The position numbers and the translations under genes are program-made. Shown piece by piece: positions 62,188-64,000 of a DNA stretch of 64,000 bases (its first letter is position 1; every line of letters begins with the position of its first letter). Under the pieces are notes generated by a model that worked only from the letters and a program-made list of their open reading frames with translations, ran no database searches and was not told the DNA's origin. Source of the DNA: Mumia sp. zg.B17 (GTDB lineage Bacteria; Actinomycetota; Actinomycetes; Propionibacteriales; Nocardioidaceae); assembly GCF_019550915.1 (NCBI RefSeq), contig NZ_JAHWCI010000003.1, positions 124,001-188,000 on the forward strand. The letters run 5' to 3'.

Positions 62188-64000
62188 TCACCGAAGTCGC
62201 TGGACGTATGCCACCACGGCGCGCGCGTCACGGACCCGGGCCTCCCACGTCGCCCCGGCGAGGACCAGGCCGACTCCCACCACACCGGGCGGAAGCCACC
62301 GCGGGAGGTCACCGACGAACGGCCCGGCCCAACGGACCACAAGCACCGTCGTCAGCGCGCCGCCGATCACGAACGGTGCACGCCACCGCAGCGACGCTCC
62401 GGCGGCGAGGACCCCCACCGCGGCCAGGGCCAGAAGCAGCCCTCGCAGCGAGGCGGGATCGCCCAGTGCCTGGGGAAGGCTCGGCAGCAGGGCGAGCGTC
62501 AGCCCCGGCCAGAGGACGTCGCTCGAGCGCGCGGCGTCGCGTACGACGAGAACGGCACCGACCGCGAGCAGGACGATCCCGAACGGCAGCGTGTAGGCCT
62601 CGACGACCCCGATGTCGGAGGCGACCAGCCGAAGGACGTAGGCCAGGCCGAGCAGAGCGGCACCCGTCGGTGCGTAGATCCGCCGGTCCGCACGCAGCAG
62701 GCCGACCGTCGTCATGGCCACCCCCACGATGGTGAGGACGAGGCTGGACCACGCCGTCCCGACCCACGCGGCGAAGCCCACGGAGACCAGCCCGGCCATC
62801 GGCGCCACCACCTCGACCGCCAGGCGTACCGGCGCGGGGAGGCGGGGTACGGCGCTGCCGAGGAGCAGCACCGCCGCGAGGCCCGCGGCGACCAGCGCCA
62901 GCACCCTCGCGTCGGCGCCGGCGACGTCCGCCCAGCCGACGGCGGCCGCGACACCGAGCACTCCGGCGACACCAACGGCCGCCGCCACCCCTGCGTCCCG
63001 TTGAGCACTGCGCGGTCGCAGAGCCAACGCCGTCGCGGCGACGACGATCGCGGCCGCGGCCGCGGCCGTCCACGTGAGCGTCGCGGCCGGAGCCGATCCG
63101 ATCGGAGCCAGCGCGGCCGCGGCAGTCCAGAGCAGGGCCGTCGCGGCAGCCACGACCGATGCGCCCGAGTCCTCCCGGAGGAGCATCCACAAGACCGCCG
63201 CTCCCCCGGCGACGACGAGCTGCCCGAGAGCCAGAACGACGACCGGCGCGTCCAGCAGGACGACCAGCACCGCGGCTCCTGCCACCGCCAGCAGTGCGGC
63301 GGTCGCCAGCAGCGCGACGCGCTGGGGCCGCGTCGACGACGGCTGCGGCCACCACGCCACGACACAGGCGACGCCCGCGGCTCCGAGCCACAGCGCGAAC
63401 GCCCGGCCGGGCGACAGCCCGGAGTCGGCCGCCAGGCGAAGACCAACGTCGGTGGACCACCCCGGCAACCACGAGTCGCTCACCGCGGACAGCGCACCCA
63501 CTCCTGCGACGACGACCCCGATGAGCAGAGGAAGCACGCCGACCGCCAGTGCGGCGCGGACGCCGGTCTCCCATCCTCGCGACCAGCGCGCGTGCAGGAG
63601 GCCCGCGCCGGCCAGCACCAGGGGCACCGCGATCCAGGTCGTGGACGCCACCTCGGGCGGCACCTGCTCGCCGACGAGGAGGAAGACAGCGGCGACGCAC
63701 ACCGCGAGGTCGAACCCTGCGACGCCGCGGACCAAGGAGACGGCCAGCCGAGCGACGTGCCCGGAGAACGCGTGCGAGACCACGACCGAGAGGGCCACCA
63801 CGAGGACGCCGTGCAGCAGCGCGGCAGGAGCATCTCCCTCGGACCAGCGGGTGGAGAAGGTCGGGGAGAGGGCGACGCCTGTCACGATCCACAGCGCGGC
63901 GAGCCCCAGCATCGACGCTCCCCCGAGCGCGGTCACCCAGGCAGCCACCAGGAGTGCGCCGCGCCAGCACACCACCGCGAGCAGGATCACGAGGGCGGCC
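62188..64000 (-). CDS. Large multi-pass membrane protein, 5' end outside window
   Basis: At least 600 residues of nearly continuous hydrophobic helices, about twenty predicted spans, very rich in Ala, Val and Leu. The frame stays open to the window edge, so the N-terminus is missing. The C-terminus is short and cytoplasmic-looking (ARVRDARAVVAYVQRLR). I do not recognise a family; such large membrane proteins of unknown function occur in Nocardioidaceae and relatives. No catalytic motif seen. Confidence 0.7.
   Translation of the reverse strand, partial: AALVILLAVVCWRGALLVAAWVTALGGASMLGLAALWIVTGVALSPTFSTRWSEGDAPAALLHGVLVVALSVVVSHAFSGHVARLAVSLVRGVAGFDLAVCVAAVFLLVGEQVPPEVASTTWIAVPLVLAGAGLLHARWSRGWETGVRAALAVGVLPLLIGVVVAGVGALSAVSDSWLPGWSTDVGLRLAADSGLSPGRAFALWLGAAGVACVVAWWPQPSSTRPQRVALLATAALLAVAGAAVLVVLLDAPVVVLALGQLVVAGGAAVLWMLLREDSGASVVAAATALLWTAAAALAPIGSAPAATLTWTAAAAAAIVVAATALALRPRSAQRDAGVAAAVGVAGVLGVAAAVGWADVAGADARVLALVAAGLAAVLLLGSAVPRLPAPVRLAVEVVAPMAGLVSVGFAAWVGTAWSSLVLTIVGVAMTTVGLLRADRRIYAPTGAALLGLAYVLRLVASDIGVVEAYTLPFGIVLLAVGAVLVVRDAARSSDVLWPGLTLALLPSLPQALGDPASLRGLLLALAAVGVLAAGASLRWRAPFVIGGALTTVLVVRWAGPFVGDLPRWLPPGVVGVGLVLAGATWEARVRDARAVVAYVQRLR

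Overview
The window is about 70% GC, densely packed chromosomal DNA from a high-GC actinobacterium. RbpA, WhiA, OpcA, a mycothiol-type maleylpyruvate isomerase, a PAC2 protein, an Rpf-type lysozyme and several leaderless genes all fit that group. The gene order ctaA-ctaB-tkt-tal-zwf-opcA-pgl facing gap-pgk-tpiA-secG-rbpA, with uvrC-rapZ-yvcK-whiA upstream, matches what I recall of the Mycobacterium tuberculosis Rv1420-Rv1458 region. Codon use and gene style suggest the Propionibacteriales (Nocardioidaceae-like). The genus is a guess. No rRNA, tRNA, CRISPR, phage or transposase gene was seen.

Layout. 1-8.5 kb: a small membrane protein, an mmpL-ligC pair on the minus strand, an ABC exporter whose operon ends in ctaA (heme A synthase), an AbiEi/DUF559-like gene bracketed by two ~60-bp palindromic repeats, then ctaB (heme O synthase). 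8.7-17.2 kb: pentose-phosphate operon tkt-tal-pgi-zwf-opcA-pgl, ending in an extraordinary G27/C hairpin. 17.3-26.2 kb, minus strand: rbpA, secG, tpiA, pgk, gap, whiA, yvcK, rapZ, uvrC. 26.2-30 kb: a Rieske Tat lipoprotein and uvrA with a histone-like tail. 30-37.9 kb: a mixed accessory stretch with two enzymes, a LysR pair, a small LexA-controlled protein, an APC permease, an rpf gene under a c-di-AMP riboswitch and a terC gene under a probable Mn riboswitch. 37.9-40.7 kb: uvrB and a secreted protein. 40.8-46.2 kb: a fatty-acid cluster (TetR, thiolase, FabG4-like reductase, HtdX-like hydratase, TesB). 46.2-50.7 kb: PAC2, an APC permease and dxs. 50.7-58.4 kb: accessory genes (two HTH_42 AlkZ-family paralogues, HIT, Fic, marR-MFS, flavin reductase, ROK). 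58.5-64 kb: acn, a GNAT and the end of a large membrane protein.

How the genes work together. The two carbon operons (pentose phosphate and lower glycolysis) converge at 17.2 kb. All three UvrABC excinuclease subunits lie within 16 kb. CtaA and CtaB supply heme A for cytochrome oxidase. The fatty-acid block holds thiolase, ketoreductase, hydratase and thioesterase activities around a shared divergent promoter with a palindrome.

Regulation is unusually readable. At least ten genes have a TAnnnT -10 box exactly 6 bases before the start codon, the signature of leaderless transcripts. Clear palindromic operators lie at the lysR, marR, acn, ROK, fadA/fabG4 and LexA-box promoters.
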